64,000 bases of DNA from Acetomicrobium hydrogeniformans (GCA_016841745.1 JAENYO010000005.1:185616-249615), one strand, 5' to 3'. Counted from the stretch's first letter, positions 51,766 to 60,731 are shown. A program made the numbers and translations. The notes: generated by a model from the sequence alone, not told the origin.

Positions 51766-51797
51766 AAAACCCTCCCGGGTCAAAAGGGGGGGGTTTT
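51766..51797 (+). terminator. riboswitch 4 terminator, diverged
   Basis: AAAACCCTCCC pairs with a run of eight G and TTTT around GGGTCAAAA. Its sequence differs from the CCCCGGG hairpins of the other three, and the T-run is short. Confidence 0.65.
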
Positions 51798-51800
51798 GTA

Positions 51801-52157
51801 TATTGTTACAGCCAGACAATTTTGAGGAAAGGAGGACGTAATAACAGAACCAGAGTCGAAGGAAAGAAGTTTAGGGAACATGTTTGATTGAGAGAGAAAC
51901 CAAACATCTTTTTAATATGGAAAGAGTGTATCGATAATAAGATCAACATCAGGCACACAATCTTTTCTTTTGTTCCTGGTACCTTTTCTCCCAAAAAGTT
52001 TTTTTGAAAAGAGTGATTCCAGATATCTGAACTACCCGCAAAGTGAGGAGGTGAATAAAATCCGGGTTTGATTTTGAGTGTGGAAAATTGTGTTGAAGCA
52101 TGTAACTGAGAGTACCTCAGATTTTTCTATCTAGCACAAGAGGAGGATAATTTAATT
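51801..52157 (+). other. long leader of surface protein 4, no gene seen
   Basis: This 357-base stretch separates the terminator from ATG 52158. It has purine-rich SD-like patches (AAAGGAGG near 51827, GAGGAGG near 52043) but no convincing ORF; a six-codon GTG ORF follows the second patch. The final ribosome site is AGAGGAGG about 52138. Confidence 0.45.
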
Positions 52158-54272
52158 ATGAGAAATATTCGTAATTTTTTCACAGCAATGATGGTACTTT
52201 GTTTATTAACAACTTCTGCATGGGCTTTGCCCTGGGATGATGCTACTATTCCCGAGGATATTTCAGAACAGGGGGGCACATGGTTTATCACTCAGCTTGA
52301 AGGCCTCTATGATTATGATGATGAGGTTCCCCATTTTGTTAAAAGCAATGACCTTTCCCTCATAATTTCAGAATTCGATCTGAAGGGAGACTATCTTTAT
52401 GATGATCTTGGCTTCCAAACAGGTAACTCAGAGGTGCTTCATGGCGACTCCGGTGGAACACTGAACATAATTACCAAGAACAGTTCAGTTGTTCTTCCTC
52501 TGAGCTACGACAACCTTACGGATCTATCAGGCTCATTCAACGTCAGTTTTTACGGCGGGGCTTCTCTTTCCACAGAGGGGTTGGAGGCCAATGACAGCGG
52601 AGATGTAACCATGAACGTGTCTGTCCCTTCTGCCAGGGGTTTTTACACTGTCGATACCGTCAGCCTCGGAGACAGTGTCTGGCCCCAGGTTAACCCCTGG
52701 GTAGATTGTCTGGAAGAGAGCCTGTTCAACAAGGTCCTCATCGCCAGGGTGCTGGACAGTCCGTACTATGAAGTGCGGTACTCAAATTATGGAGGGGCTA
52801 TCCCTTATGGTTATCCGGCAGGTGTGTATCCTCTTATTCGAAGGGATCTTACGCCAAGCCGGTTCTCAGATGACGAGGACCTGGACATTGACCTTGGCAC
52901 AGTGTTTGTGAATAAATACGACTCATGGCCAAGCTATACTGATGTACCTGGAAGTTACGACCCCACCCAGCACTGGGTGAATGACGACGTCCCACAAAGA
53001 GGGCGTTCCCTTATGGTGAAAGTAACCAACTGGGGAAATGAACATCAGGTTACCGATATTCACCCCCTGAATACAGGATTCGAAGCATTCAACCTTCGAA
53101 TGAAGAAGATCGATTGTGGTACTGACTGGCCAGCATGGGGCTGGTATTACTATCTTTATTCTGGTGAGGGATGGGACTCAGGAAACTTCGAGAACTTCGA
53201 CTGGGGCGACGCTGGTTCTGAGACCTACGAATGGCCTCTTCCTCCTGCATATTCTGTCATGTACTGGGGCGGCAGGTTCAATAATGTAGATGTGTTTGAA
53301 GGTATACCTTCAAACAGGACCTACTCTGATGGACAGAACAGCTTCTTTACTGTAGTGGGTGGTAACACCTTCACCTTTACCTGGACACCAAAGGAGTTCG
53401 AGACCCTGGGGAGTATCTATCCCTCTCCTAATGAGGAGGATGTATATTTCCTGGCTTCACAGGCATGGACAGCCGGTGATAATTATGTGCCGGATACTCC
53501 AGAACCTTACCAGGGATCAGGAGTGGTCATGCACCTTGTTTCCTTTGACATTCCTTCCACTGATCTTGGAGGGATGAACGCATTCCTTCCTGATTATGAT
53601 TTTGAAAGTGAAAGTGCAGACATCGTATCTCTCGAAGAAATGCCCTCTGAGGATTCAATTGCCGGCAATCTCACTTATGCAGCAATCGTGGATGTACCCT
53701 TTGACCCTGTGCCCTATGGATGGGAATTTGTCCCGGTAGGAATTGAAGCTTCAGAGGTTGATCCAGACGAACTTGCAGTTATGCCTCTCCATGCCTTTGC
53801 TTTCCTCACGGAAGAATTAATGAAGGATGTGGATGAGGATGCCTATAATGAATTTGTCCAGGCCCTTGAGGAGGATACTCCTCTTGATATCGCTTTCCTG
53901 GAGAACTTCAGGCTCTTCAACTATGATGCGGGGGGGTACAAGACAGACCTTATCCAGTTAGTGGAATCAGAAGGCAGGGAACCCACCAATTATTTCAGGG
54001 TAGTGGGTAACAAGTATAGGGTATGTGTCCATTTCTTTGCTGTTTTAGCTGATTCCGACAATCTGGGAGTTGATGTCAAGGATGGGTATTTCCTTATTTC
54101 CGACGGAAATAAGGATCAGTCTTTCAATTCATCCTTTGCCGGTACAGTTGCTCCATCCAATGCAGTTACTGATCCCACCAGTGGAAGCGGTGGCGGCGGA
54201 TGTAACGCCGGCTTGATCCCGGCAGCATTCGGGCTTCTCATGGTACCGCTAATGTTCCTGATGAAAAAGTAA
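52158..54272 (+). CDS. Synerg-CTERM surface protein 4, unrelated cargo
   Basis: The 704-residue product has a signal peptide (to about residue 24, SAWALPWD) and a long Asp/Trp/Tyr-rich extracellular part that I do not recognise. A C-terminal segment (MPLHAFAFLTEELMKDVDEDAYNEFVQALEEDTPLD) faintly recalls the shared domain of proteins 1 and 2 (DGYFLISDG near its end). It ends in GSGGGGCNAGLIPAAFGLLMVPL-MKK. AGAGGAGG precedes the ATG. It is predicted to be exported and anchored like the other three. Confidence 0.85.
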   Translation: MRNIRNFFTAMMVLCLLTTSAWALPWDDATIPEDISEQGGTWFITQLEGLYDYDDEVPHFVKSNDLSLIISEFDLKGDYLYDDLGFQTGNSEVLHGDSGGTLNIITKNSSVVLPLSYDNLTDLSGSFNVSFYGGASLSTEGLEANDSGDVTMNVSVPSARGFYTVDTVSLGDSVWPQVNPWVDCLEESLFNKVLIARVLDSPYYEVRYSNYGGAIPYGYPAGVYPLIRRDLTPSRFSDDEDLDIDLGTVFVNKYDSWPSYTDVPGSYDPTQHWVNDDVPQRGRSLMVKVTNWGNEHQVTDIHPLNTGFEAFNLRMKKIDCGTDWPAWGWYYYLYSGEGWDSGNFENFDWGDAGSETYEWPLPPAYSVMYWGGRFNNVDVFEGIPSNRTYSDGQNSFFTVVGGNTFTFTWTPKEFETLGSIYPSPNEEDVYFLASQAWTAGDNYVPDTPEPYQGSGVVMHLVSFDIPSTDLGGMNAFLPDYDFESESADIVSLEEMPSEDSIAGNLTYAAIVDVPFDPVPYGWEFVPVGIEASEVDPDELAVMPLHAFAFLTEELMKDVDEDAYNEFVQALEEDTPLDIAFLENFRLFNYDAGGYKTDLIQLVESEGREPTNYFRVVGNKYRVCVHFFAVLADSDNLGVDVKDGYFLISDGNKDQSFNSSFAGTVAPSNAVTDPTSGSGGGGCNAGLIPAAFGLLMVPLMFLMKK

Positions 54273-54276
54273 ATTT

Positions 54277-54294
54277 GATGGGCTGAAGCCCATC
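54277..54294. repeat. GATGGGCT palindrome, copy 2
   Basis: GATGGGCT-GA-AGCCCATC directly after the stop codon of surface protein 4. A second, near-identical copy lies at 54545-54561. It is of the same family as 45374-45405. Confidence 0.7.
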
Positions 54295-54318
54295 CTACGA
54301 AAAACAGGAAGCTTATAA

Positions 54319-54354
54319 CAAGCCGGGCAGATTCATCGCCCGGCTTGCTTTTTG
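54319..54354 (+). terminator. cassette hairpin 5 / terminator of surface protein 4
   Basis: CAAGCCGGGC (54319-54328) pairs with GCCCGGCTTG (54338-54347), followed on the plus strand by CTTTTTG. Unlike the other copies it is a complete intrinsic terminator, and it closes the array. Confidence 0.82.
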
Positions 54355-54379
54355 TCCTTCGTAATCTGGTGTAGGTGGG

Positions 54380-54505
54380 TTGTAAATGCGCCTTAACGTC
54401 TTTGTATGTAATGTGGCTGAAAGTCCGACCGTCCTCGGTTTTCTTCAATGGGTCTCGGCGGATTTTTTAAGAAGATCCTTGACGGATTTGCGGCGTACTT
54501 CAGCT
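54380..54505 (-). repeat. dispersed intergenic element, copy B (inverted)
   Basis: This is the inverted counterpart of 45449-45548. 54380-54407 is the exact reverse complement of 45521-45548, followed by diverged but recognisable blocks (GTCCGACCGTCCTC, GACGGATTTGCGGCGTACTT). A further trace, CGGGGACGGTCGGACC, lies near 63281. The two copies flank cassettes 2-4. Confidence 0.7.
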
Positions 54506-54580
54506 CATAGATCCATGGGGTTGATTTTTCTGATCATAATTATTGATGGGCTGAAGCCCATTCTACCTTTTGAGTTTTTA

Positions 54581-56176
54581 CTATTGAGTAAGTACTTCCA
54601 CTTTGACTTCGAAACTCTCTCCAAAGGTTCTTTTAAAGAACGTCTGCTGGCTCTCCAGAGCCCAGATCTCTATTTCATAACCCTCAAGGGCCATTATATT
54701 CAGCACAAGCCTTCGGGCGTGTCGGGAAAACCATGCTTCCCGTATCAACTGGTGGTGACTGCGGTCAAGGCTTTCTGCTATTGACAGGAGCATGCTCAGC
54801 ACTTTTACCGTTTCTCTGGATTCGGGATCAAGGCCTGAAAACTCTGGATGTTTGTTCCTGGGGTATTTTCTGCTGTGATAAAAGGCGGTGCTGGCCATTA
54901 TTGCTATCTCACGGGCATAAAAGCCCAGAAGCTCCGCATTTCTGATGATGTAATAGGTATGGGCATGGTGGTTGACGAAGGAGAGAAACATTCCCACATC
55001 GTGAAGCATGGCAGAATATCTCAGAAGTTCCCCTTCTTCATTTCCGAGACTGTGAAGCGCCGATTCCCGGGCACTTTCAAACAGCTGGACCGCCAGCCTG
55101 GAAATGTGCCGGCCATGGGTTTCGTTGAAACCGCAGCTTCGTCCAAGCTGGAGGACGCTCTGTTCGCGTACAGATATCTTTGGTTTCGCCTCAAGGTAGC
55201 CGTATTTTCCCCTTATAAGATAATCATGAAGTAACCCGTGTCTCAAGTTCCGTCGGCTTATATGGATCTCCTCAAGTCCTATCTCCTCCATAAGGGTATG
55301 TAGAATGGCGGCACCTGGAATTATTATGTCGGCTCTCCGTGGGTTCATTCCGCTGACCTTTGTGAGATCTTGCAAAGGAAGAGAGCATAGCAGTTTTACG
55401 GTATTGCCGAGTTCCTGGAGAGACAGTATCTCCTGCCCTTCCTCTAGATGATTTACCCTCCCCGGGACATTGTTACGCCGGGCTATTTCATAAAGGGTCT
55501 CGATGGTCCCAGAGCTGCCTATAGCAAGGTGAGACTCTGTATCCCGGATCCGCTGTATGCTCCTGAGCGCTGAATTTCGGACGTGCTGCTGAAGCAGATC
55601 ATAGCGTTCCATGGGTACGGGACCCTCCTCTTCTTCAGGAAAGAACATGTTCTTCAGCCTGACCGCGCCGAGTTTCATGGAATCCAAAGAAAAATATTCG
55701 AACTGGTTTCCCAGAATGGTTTCGGTACTTCCACCGCCGATGTCCAGAAACATGGCAGTCTTATCTCCGAGATGAAATCCGCTTGACACACCCAGGTATA
55801 TGAGCCGTGCTTCCTCGAGGCCAGAAATGACCTTGAGTTCGAGGCTTGCTTCATTTTTGACCCTGTCTGTAAACTCCTGCCGATTAAGGGCATCCCTGGT
55901 TGCAGATGTGGCAACGGCCCATAATTCTTTTGCGCCCAGGTTCAAGGCCATTTCGACAAAACGTTTAAGCACAAGGACGGTGCGGTCCATGGCCTCTTTC
56001 TGAAGAAGGCCCCTTGTAAATTCTCCCTCTCCAAGCCTTACCATTACCTTATGCTGATTAATTATGGTGTATGATCTGTTGGGATTGAGACGGACCACCA
56101 TAAGCCGGACAGAGTTGGTGCCAAGGTCTATGAGAGCAACCACATTCCCGGAATATGAGTTTAAATCTGATCCCAT
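54581..56176 (-). CDS. ppx: Ppx/GppA exopolyphosphatase with C-terminal HD domain
   Basis: The 531-residue product has the Ppx/GppA ASKHA fold: ALIDLGTNSVRLMVV at the start, AVATSATRDALN, the LDIGGGSTE phosphate loop and AIGSSGTIETL. Residues 310-520 form an HD-type domain (SAMLHDVGMFLSFVNHHAHTYYIIRN). It hydrolyses polyphosphate or pppGpp; the operon context favours polyphosphate. It is the last gene of the ppk1 operon and overlaps the previous gene by 16 bases. Confidence 0.93.
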   Translation of the reverse strand: MGSDLNSYSGNVVALIDLGTNSVRLMVVRLNPNRSYTIINQHKVMVRLGEGEFTRGLLQKEAMDRTVLVLKRFVEMALNLGAKELWAVATSATRDALNRQEFTDRVKNEASLELKVISGLEEARLIYLGVSSGFHLGDKTAMFLDIGGGSTETILGNQFEYFSLDSMKLGAVRLKNMFFPEEEEGPVPMERYDLLQQHVRNSALRSIQRIRDTESHLAIGSSGTIETLYEIARRNNVPGRVNHLEEGQEILSLQELGNTVKLLCSLPLQDLTKVSGMNPRRADIIIPGAAILHTLMEEIGLEEIHISRRNLRHGLLHDYLIRGKYGYLEAKPKISVREQSVLQLGRSCGFNETHGRHISRLAVQLFESARESALHSLGNEEGELLRYSAMLHDVGMFLSFVNHHAHTYYIIRNAELLGFYAREIAIMASTAFYHSRKYPRNKHPEFSGLDPESRETVKVLSMLLSIAESLDRSHHQLIREAWFSRHARRLVLNIMALEGYEIEIWALESQQTFFKRTFGESFEVKVEVLTQ

Positions 56177-57570
56177 AAAATGGATAACCTTCTTTCGAAG
56201 ACTTTTTCAAAGAGTAGTCCCTTTTCAAGGGCTCGCTCTTTTTCATCCTCCGATGGATGATCGGCCCTGCAGTTAAGGCTCACTGTAGTGTCATCTATCT
56301 CGCAGAATATATCCCTGACGTTATCAAAATGTTCCCAGTCCAATCCGTCCGCTAACCGGAGGATGGCTGACAGGGATCTCACCATATTTCTTTCCCCGTC
56401 TGAAAGTTCCCTGAAATGTGCGTGCTTTACATCCGGATCTGCCTTTCTGTGGTAGCGGGCGATGGAAGCAGCCCGGATACGGAGGTTGTCATCAGGAATA
56501 AGTTCCACTTCTGCTGATATTATTTTCAAGGCTGTCTTGTGATGTCCCTTCTGTCCCTCTATCCAGCCTATATCGTGAAGATGGGCTGCCAGTTCGAGGG
56601 CCCTCCGTCCTTCATTTCCAATACCGTGAAGGGACCGTAACTGGTCGAATAAAGAAAGGGAAAGCCTTGCCACCTGTCTGCAGTGAGCAGCATGTACGGG
56701 GGCTTTTTCTTCCATGAAGGCAATTGCTTTGCTGACCAGAGGGTCTTCCTGGATACCTCCCTGGATTTCTCCCCCATCACAATCCTCTCCGGAGTCAGGA
56801 TAAAAAATTTCTTCCTTTAAAGGGAGTTCCGCCTCTTTATTGATGATCACTTCCTCCGGGCTTGTTCCCTGGATGAACATTTCTCCCCTTGATCTGGGGA
56901 AGCCTTTTTTTACAAGGTTTTCCACGGTCTGTTCAATATTGTAATCCACCCTGTAGTTGCTGAAGTGGAAATAACCCGGTTTTATCTGCAATATGGAATA
57001 GGAGGCCCTTGGATCTCCGTCAACAGGACGCCCGACGCTTCCGGGATTGATAAACCATGTTCCCTTTACCTTTCGGGAAAAGGCAATGTGGGAATGGCCT
57101 GTTATTATCACTTCGCCTCCCGTAAATTCGGCCAGTTCGGCCAGTCTGAGATCGGGTGTGTCCGGATTCAGGGCTTCGTTGATCTTTTGAGGACTTCCAT
57201 GGGTAAGAAGAAACCTTTTGCCGCAAATGTAGAATCTCCTTTCTCTCGGCAGGGTTTCCAGGTATTCTCTTGCTACGGGGCTCAACTCTTTCAAGTCCCA
57301 CAGGAAGGGATCCCATTTTTTCGGATTCTTCTTTTTTCCCAATTTTTTCAGTTTCTTTTTTATCTTAAGAACTTTAACGTCGTAATTACCAGCCACTCCC
57401 ATAACTTCTATGTGCCGAAGAAGCTGTATCACCTCTTCCGGGTTTGGGCCATAACCTATGTAATCACCGGTGGAAATGACCATGTCAACCTCTTTTTCAG
57501 CCATATCACCCAGAACGGCTTCTAGAGCCGCTAGATTTCCATGTACATCTCCGATCAATGCGATCTTCAT
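56161..57570 (-). CDS. metallophosphoesterase fused to an HD domain
   Basis: The 469-residue product starts with a YfcE/MJ0936-type calcineurin domain (ALIGDVHGNLAALEAVL, STGDYIGYGPNP, GNYD, LTHGSP, TGHSH, residues 1-200). It ends with an HD domain like that of Ppx/GppA (residues 290-469; HCRQVARLSLSLFDQL, AAHLHDIGWIEGQKGHHKTALKII). The fusion of these two phosphohydrolase folds, next to a Ppx with the same HD domain, suggests a role in polyphosphate or nucleotide turnover. Its ATG overlaps the CHAD stop; GGGGAGG lies nine bases upstream. Confidence 0.85.
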   Translation of the reverse strand: MKIALIGDVHGNLAALEAVLGDMAEKEVDMVISTGDYIGYGPNPEEVIQLLRHIEVMGVAGNYDVKVLKIKKKLKKLGKKKNPKKWDPFLWDLKELSPVAREYLETLPRERRFYICGKRFLLTHGSPQKINEALNPDTPDLRLAELAEFTGGEVIITGHSHIAFSRKVKGTWFINPGSVGRPVDGDPRASYSILQIKPGYFHFSNYRVDYNIEQTVENLVKKGFPRSRGEMFIQGTSPEEVIINKEAELPLKEEIFYPDSGEDCDGGEIQGGIQEDPLVSKAIAFMEEKAPVHAAHCRQVARLSLSLFDQLRSLHGIGNEGRRALELAAHLHDIGWIEGQKGHHKTALKIISAEVELIPDDNLRIRAASIARYHRKADPDVKHAHFRELSDGERNMVRSLSAILRLADGLDWEHFDNVRDIFCEIDDTTVSLNCRADHPSEDEKERALEKGLLFEKVFERRLSILWDQI

Positions 57571-58562
57571 TTTCTCGTTACCTCCCCTGATTGTCTTCCG
57601 GGACTCCTTTCGAGGAGGGCGGATTTAACTTTTTCCCAGAAATTTTCGGTAAATAACCGATCCCAGGTATTTATGAAATTTTCATAGAGGAACTTTCGCT
57701 TTTCCATACGATCATTACAAAGAAAATCTATACCCCTTCGTATTTTTGCCATGGGTCTTGTATGACCATAATAATCCCGGGTTCTTTGCGCCTCATCTTC
57801 ACGGAAAAGGGGAAGAAAGTCGGTCCACACATCACAGTCATGGATTTCTCCAAGAAGGGTCTGGAGGGTTTTTGCTTCATCTATGTAGGGACTGAGTTCC
57901 TTATTGTAGGGAGCATCGTAGAATTCAAGGGTGTAACGAAGTCCTTTGGTGGACTTGCGAAGGGCATGGAGCTGTTCCACATTGCCAGGATCGCGGACAA
58001 AATCGTCATAACTGAGGACATCAGCCATTTTTTCCATACACCTTTCAATTGCTGTGGTAAAGATAAACTCTGAAAACTCAGGAGACTCCGCAATTCGTGC
58101 TCTGCCAAGTAATGCACGAAAGGATTCCATCATTGCAGTTTCTACTCCCCTCTCGATAAAATGGTCCAGTTCTTTTTCCACTCTTTTCTGAAGGTCTACC
58201 CTTCTCTGTTTTATCCGCAGGAAAAGTCGCTGGATACCCGTTTCAAGGTTTGGGTCCTCAATATTTTTCAGAACATCATCGAGGGCCAGAAGCTGAACAT
58301 CTGTGTCCCTTGTTTCTCCAAGGGTCCCGGTTATACGCTTTATCTCCTTTTCCCAGTCTTGAACGTGGTTTGCCGGAAAACATGACGAAAAAAGAGGAAG
58401 GGCGCTCCTGAGTCTTCTTGTGGCAACCCTCATTCGATGGACATATTCAGGGTCTTCAAAAGCACGATTTCTTACTCCCTCCATTTCCCTTTTCAGTCTT
58501 CCCAGATGTTTAAGAAGGATTCTGGAACCGAAGGCACAATATGACATATCGATCTTTGTCAT
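57567..58562 (-). CDS. CHAD domain protein (polyphosphate-associated)
   Basis: The 331-residue product is a helical CHAD domain. It has the conserved His and basic residues: EYVHRMRVATRRLRSAL, GETRDTDVQLLAL, and QLHALRKSTKGLRYTLEFY. CHAD domains bind polyphosphate through this basic surface and often target proteins to polyP granules. The ribosome site GAGGAGG overlaps the end of ppk1, four bases away. It is co-transcribed with ppk1. Confidence 0.92.
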   Translation of the reverse strand: MTKIDMSYCAFGSRILLKHLGRLKREMEGVRNRAFEDPEYVHRMRVATRRLRSALPLFSSCFPANHVQDWEKEIKRITGTLGETRDTDVQLLALDDVLKNIEDPNLETGIQRLFLRIKQRRVDLQKRVEKELDHFIERGVETAMMESFRALLGRARIAESPEFSEFIFTTAIERCMEKMADVLSYDDFVRDPGNVEQLHALRKSTKGLRYTLEFYDAPYNKELSPYIDEAKTLQTLLGEIHDCDVWTDFLPLFREDEAQRTRDYYGHTRPMAKIRRGIDFLCNDRMEKRKFLYENFINTWDRLFTENFWEKVKSALLERSPGRQSGEVTRK

Positions 58563-58565
58563 TCC

Positions 58566-60731
58566 CTATTCCTCCTCTCCCAGGTAATTCCATCCTCCTT
58601 CATGACCCATCATAAGAGTCTGGGAATCAATAGGAATGCTTCCATCCCTGAGAACCTTTTCATAGTTCCCATCGCTTTTAAGGCGTCTTGCCTTTACGTT
58701 GTCTTTCAGGTGAACTTCAAGTATTTCCGAGTATATCCTGTTTCTGAGGTTTGGATTTTCGATGGGAATAATTACCTCTATTCTCCTGTCCAGGTTGCGG
58801 GGCATGATGTCTGCACTTCCAATGTACATCTCATCCTTTCCCCCGTTGCGGAAATAAAATATGCGGCTATGTTCGAGGAAACGCCCAACTATGGAGGTGA
58901 CCTTCACATTGTCGCTTATACCTTTAATACCAGGGACAAGACAGCAGATACCCCTTACCTGAAGATCTATCTTTACACCGGCCATGGAGGCTCTGTAAAG
59001 GGCCTTGATACATTGTTTATCCACCAGCTGATTCATCTTCATGGCTATAAAACCATTACCTTCTTCGAGATGCTTTTCTATTTCCCGATCGACTTTCTTT
59101 ATGATTTGATTCCTGCTGGAAATGGGAGAAACCAGGAGCTTTCTGTAGTTTTCCTTGTATGAGTAGCCTGTCATGGCGTTGAAAAGATCTGTTACATCTG
59201 CGCATATATCCGGGTCACAGGTAAACAATCCTATGTCAGTGTATATTTTTGCCGTATCGGGGTTGTAGTTACCCGTTCCAATATGGACGTATCTTTTCAC
59301 ACCCGTTGACTCCTTTCTCAGGATGAGACACAGCTTGGCATGGATCTTGTAACCTGCAAATCCGTAGACAACATGAACGCCTGCATCTTCCAGGGCACGG
59401 GCCCAGGTTATATTCTGTTCCTCGTCAAATCTGGCCTTCAGCTCCACCATTACAGTAACCTGTTTACCATTTTTACGGGCTTCCATAAGAGCTTTGACGA
59501 TGGGAGAATTGCTTCCAACCCTGTAGAGAGTCTGCTTGATGGCCAGAACCTTCGGGTCTCTGGCCGCTTTGCGGACAAATTCAAGGATGGGGGAAAAACT
59601 GTCGTAAGGGTGGTAAAGGATTATGTCATTTTCCCTGATCATTGGATGAAGAGAAGCACCTTCTACCAGAGGGGCAGGTATACGGGGAATATAGGGACTG
59701 TATTTCAGATCGGGCCTGTCCACGCCGTAGAGCCTTAGAAAGTCGGAAAAAGCCAGGGGGATTTTTGATTTATATATCTGAAAGGGAGCAAGTCGTAACC
59801 TTTTCATCAGGAACCTGTACATCTCCGAGGGCATACCGGTTTTTATCTCCAGGCGGATAGCTTCTCCGAAGCTTCTCTTCTCCACGTAATCTTCAACTGC
59901 CTCAAGAAGGTCGTGAGCCTCATCTTCCTCAATTTCAATATCACTATTCCTGGTTACCCTGAAGGTTGAGGCATTGGCAACATCAAGGCCCGGGAAAAGC
60001 ATGTCCAGATGCTGCATGATGAGATCTTCCACGAGGATTATTTCGTTGCTTCGGACATTTACAGAAAAACCGAGGTTCGTATAGGTCTTGGCTTCCTTGT
60101 TGCGGGGTATGAATACAAAACGGGACAAATTTTTCGGGACCTTGACCCTGGCGTATTTCACACCGCTGTAGGGATCGCGAAGCTGGACCAGGAAGTTGAG
60201 ACTAAGGCCCGAGATCCTGGGAAAGGGACGGCCAGGATCGATGGCCTGGGGAGTAAGGACAGGATATATCTCATCCTCGAAATACCTTTTCAGAAAAACC
60301 TTATGTTTATCCGTAAGGTTCGTATAGCTGGTGATATGTATATTGGCATCATGGAGAGCCGGGCTCATCTCTTTTTTCCAGTAATCCTGGGCCAGTGCAA
60401 GCTGTGGTATAAGCTTTTTCCTTATTAGAGTAAGCTGTTTTGCAGGGGAGAACATGTCAGGAGAAGAACTGCTTATCCCCTCCTTATACTGCCGCACCAG
60501 GCCTGCGATCCTGACCATAAAGAACTCATCGAGGTTGTTGAAGAAAATTCCCAGGAAGTTAAGTTTCTCCAGGAGTGGGTTGGAAATTTCCATGGCTTCC
60601 TCAAGGACCTTGTAGTTGAAGTCAAGCCAGTTGATCTCCCGGTTAAGATAAAGCCTCGGGTCGTCCAGATCTACGATGGGTTTTTCTTTTTCAATGGTTT
60701 TTAAGGAATCCTTATCCTTTTCATGGGGCAT
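58566..60731 (-). CDS. ppk1: polyphosphate kinase PPK1
   Basis: The 721-residue product matches PPK1 in length and motifs. DPRLYLNREINWLDFNYKVLEEA is at the N-terminus, and the paired catalytic histidines are His464 in YKIHAKL and His483 in YVHIGTGNYNPDTA (19 apart, as in E. coli His435/His454). YIGSADIMPRNLDRRIEVI is near the C-terminus. It makes polyphosphate from ATP, reversibly. ATG 60731 is set by GGAGG seven bases upstream; 23 additional in-frame codons are unlikely to be translated. It is first in the four-gene operon. Confidence 0.95.
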   Translation of the reverse strand: MPHEKDKDSLKTIEKEKPIVDLDDPRLYLNREINWLDFNYKVLEEAMEISNPLLEKLNFLGIFFNNLDEFFMVRIAGLVRQYKEGISSSSPDMFSPAKQLTLIRKKLIPQLALAQDYWKKEMSPALHDANIHITSYTNLTDKHKVFLKRYFEDEIYPVLTPQAIDPGRPFPRISGLSLNFLVQLRDPYSGVKYARVKVPKNLSRFVFIPRNKEAKTYTNLGFSVNVRSNEIILVEDLIMQHLDMLFPGLDVANASTFRVTRNSDIEIEEDEAHDLLEAVEDYVEKRSFGEAIRLEIKTGMPSEMYRFLMKRLRLAPFQIYKSKIPLAFSDFLRLYGVDRPDLKYSPYIPRIPAPLVEGASLHPMIRENDIILYHPYDSFSPILEFVRKAARDPKVLAIKQTLYRVGSNSPIVKALMEARKNGKQVTVMVELKARFDEEQNITWARALEDAGVHVVYGFAGYKIHAKLCLILRKESTGVKRYVHIGTGNYNPDTAKIYTDIGLFTCDPDICADVTDLFNAMTGYSYKENYRKLLVSPISSRNQIIKKVDREIEKHLEEGNGFIAMKMNQLVDKQCIKALYRASMAGVKIDLQVRGICCLVPGIKGISDNVKVTSIVGRFLEHSRIFYFRNGGKDEMYIGSADIMPRNLDRRIEVIIPIENPNLRNRIYSEILEVHLKDNVKARRLKSDGNYEKVLRDGSIPIDSQTLMMGHEGGWNYLGEEE

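Noticed and set aside
42156..54347. Regularly spaced CAAGCCGGGC hairpins considered as a CRISPR-like array
   Set aside because: The spacing is gene-sized (about 3 kb), units are hairpins at gene ends, and no cas genes are present.
54386..54784. Plus-strand ORF of 132 codons over the dispersed element and the end of ppx
   Set aside because: It starts inside a repeat and continues as antisense to the conserved end of Ppx.
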